Below are positions 23,015 to 23,275 of a stretch of DNA of 23,275 nt, piece by piece. The notes beneath the pieces were generated by a model. It saw only the letters and a program-made list of their open reading frames with translations, had not been told where the DNA came from and made no database searches. This DNA comes from Candidatus Woesearchaeota archaeon (lineage in GTDB: Archaea; Nanobdellota; Nanobdellia; Woesearchaeales; B54-G15), in the NCBI GenBank assembly GCA_003648985.1, contig QMQQ01000007.1, positions 1-23,275 on the forward strand. Direction: 5' to 3'. The position numbers and the translations under genes were made by a program. How positions within the stretch are numbered: the stretch's first letter is position 1; each line of letters opens with the position of its first letter.

Positions 23015-23196
23015 AGAAAAAAGTTTGTAAGCAATGCAAACTCTTCGTTCAAGGTGATGAATGCCCTATATGCCACGGAAAGGATTTCAGTTTTAACTGG
23101 CAAGGCAGAGTATATGTCTTTAATCCAGAAAAATCCATCGTCGCAAAAAAACTCAGCATTAAAATAAAAGGCGAATACGCTTTAAAAGTAAAATAA
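23011..23196 (+). CDS. spt4: Transcription elongation factor Spt4 (RpoE'')
   Basis: A 61-residue zinc-ribbon partner of Spt5 that closes around the RNA polymerase clamp for processivity. The four zinc cysteines are visible (C6-KQ-C9 and C18-PI-C21 in KVCKQCKLF and DECPICHGKDF). The conserved C-terminal half includes NWQGRVYVFNPEKSIVAKKL. The length is typical of archaeal Spt4. It overlaps the rpo7 stop by 4 bp and is followed seven bases later by the rps24e start, so all three are likely co-transcribed. Confidence 0.95.
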   Translation: MKKKVCKQCKLFVQGDECPICHGKDFSFNWQGRVYVFNPEKSIVAKKLSIKIKGEYALKVK

Positions 23197-23203
23197 AAGC
23201 AAA

Positions 23204-23275
23204 ATGGAACTAAAACTTATTGAAAAAAAACAGAATCCTCTTTTAGAAAGGACAGAATTAGTCTTTGAACTAGAC
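23204..23275 (+). CDS. rps24e: Ribosomal protein S24e (3' truncated by window edge)
   Basis: Only the first 24 codons are present, reading MELKLIEKKQNPLLERTE then LVFELD, the typical start of archaeal eS24 (KKxNPLLxRTE). It follows spt4 after seven bases, the usual archaeal gene order. Confidence 0.9.
   Translation, partial: MELKLIEKKQNPLLERTELVFELD

Noticed and set aside
1..23275. CRISPR arrays, tRNA genes, insertion sequences
   Set aside because: No spaced direct repeats, no cloverleaf with a GTTCRA T-arm (the only similar string is inside the 5S gene), and no transposase or terminal inverted repeats were seen; the only mobile-type element is the intein.

Overview
The window is archaeal and AT-rich. 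Evidence: an archaeal-type PheS–PheT pair, a Cdc6/Orc1 initiator, RtcB carrying an intein, a class I archaeal CCA-adding enzyme, NurA, and an rpo7–spt4–rps24e operon, together with TATA-box promoters 25–30 nt upstream of (often leaderless) start codons and GGTGAT-type Shine-Dalgarno sites. Very tight packing, tail-to-tail overlapping genes, a stand-alone 5S rRNA gene and several small unrecognised proteins suggest a reduced-genome lineage such as a DPANN archaeon. That placement is an inference, and the phylum cannot be fixed from the sequence alone. No stretch over 300 bases lacks a gene.

Layout. (1) 1–3058, plus strand: pheS (5' end cut off), pheT and a Toprim-domain protein in one operon. 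(2) 3180–6165: a GbsR/MarR-like regulator followed by a SPASM-type radical SAM protein on the minus strand, divergent from a second radical SAM gene on the plus strand. The 59-nt divergent gap holds one palindromic TATA box and a perfect inverted repeat that looks like an operator. (3) 6134–7584, minus: HTH-like protein, PIN-domain protein and mini zinc-ribbon protein in overlapping order. (4) 7626–10595: cdc6/orc1, a small unknown protein, a tandem CCACTGG repeat (candidate origin or operator), a 53-residue ORF, the threonylcarbamoyl-AMP synthase gene and a metallophosphoesterase. (5) 10618–14562, minus: 5S rRNA, rtcB with a 497-residue intein, and two tandem paralogous small membrane proteins. 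(6) 14712–19917: an unknown protein, NurA nuclease, topoisomerase IA and the CCA-adding enzyme. (7) 19981–22366, plus: a divergent antiporter-like membrane protein, an endonuclease IV-like TIM barrel and an Fcf1-like PIN protein in overlapping order. (8) 22421–23275, plus: rpo7, spt4 and the start of rps24e.

Functionally the window is mostly information processing: aminoacylation, tRNA modification, CCA addition, RNA ligation, replication initiation, topology and repair, and RNA polymerase subunits. The less ordinary parts are the regulator/radical SAM cluster, the HTH–PIN–zinc-ribbon cluster, the repeat near cdc6, the membrane-protein pair and the antiporter homologue that has lost its signature acidic residues.
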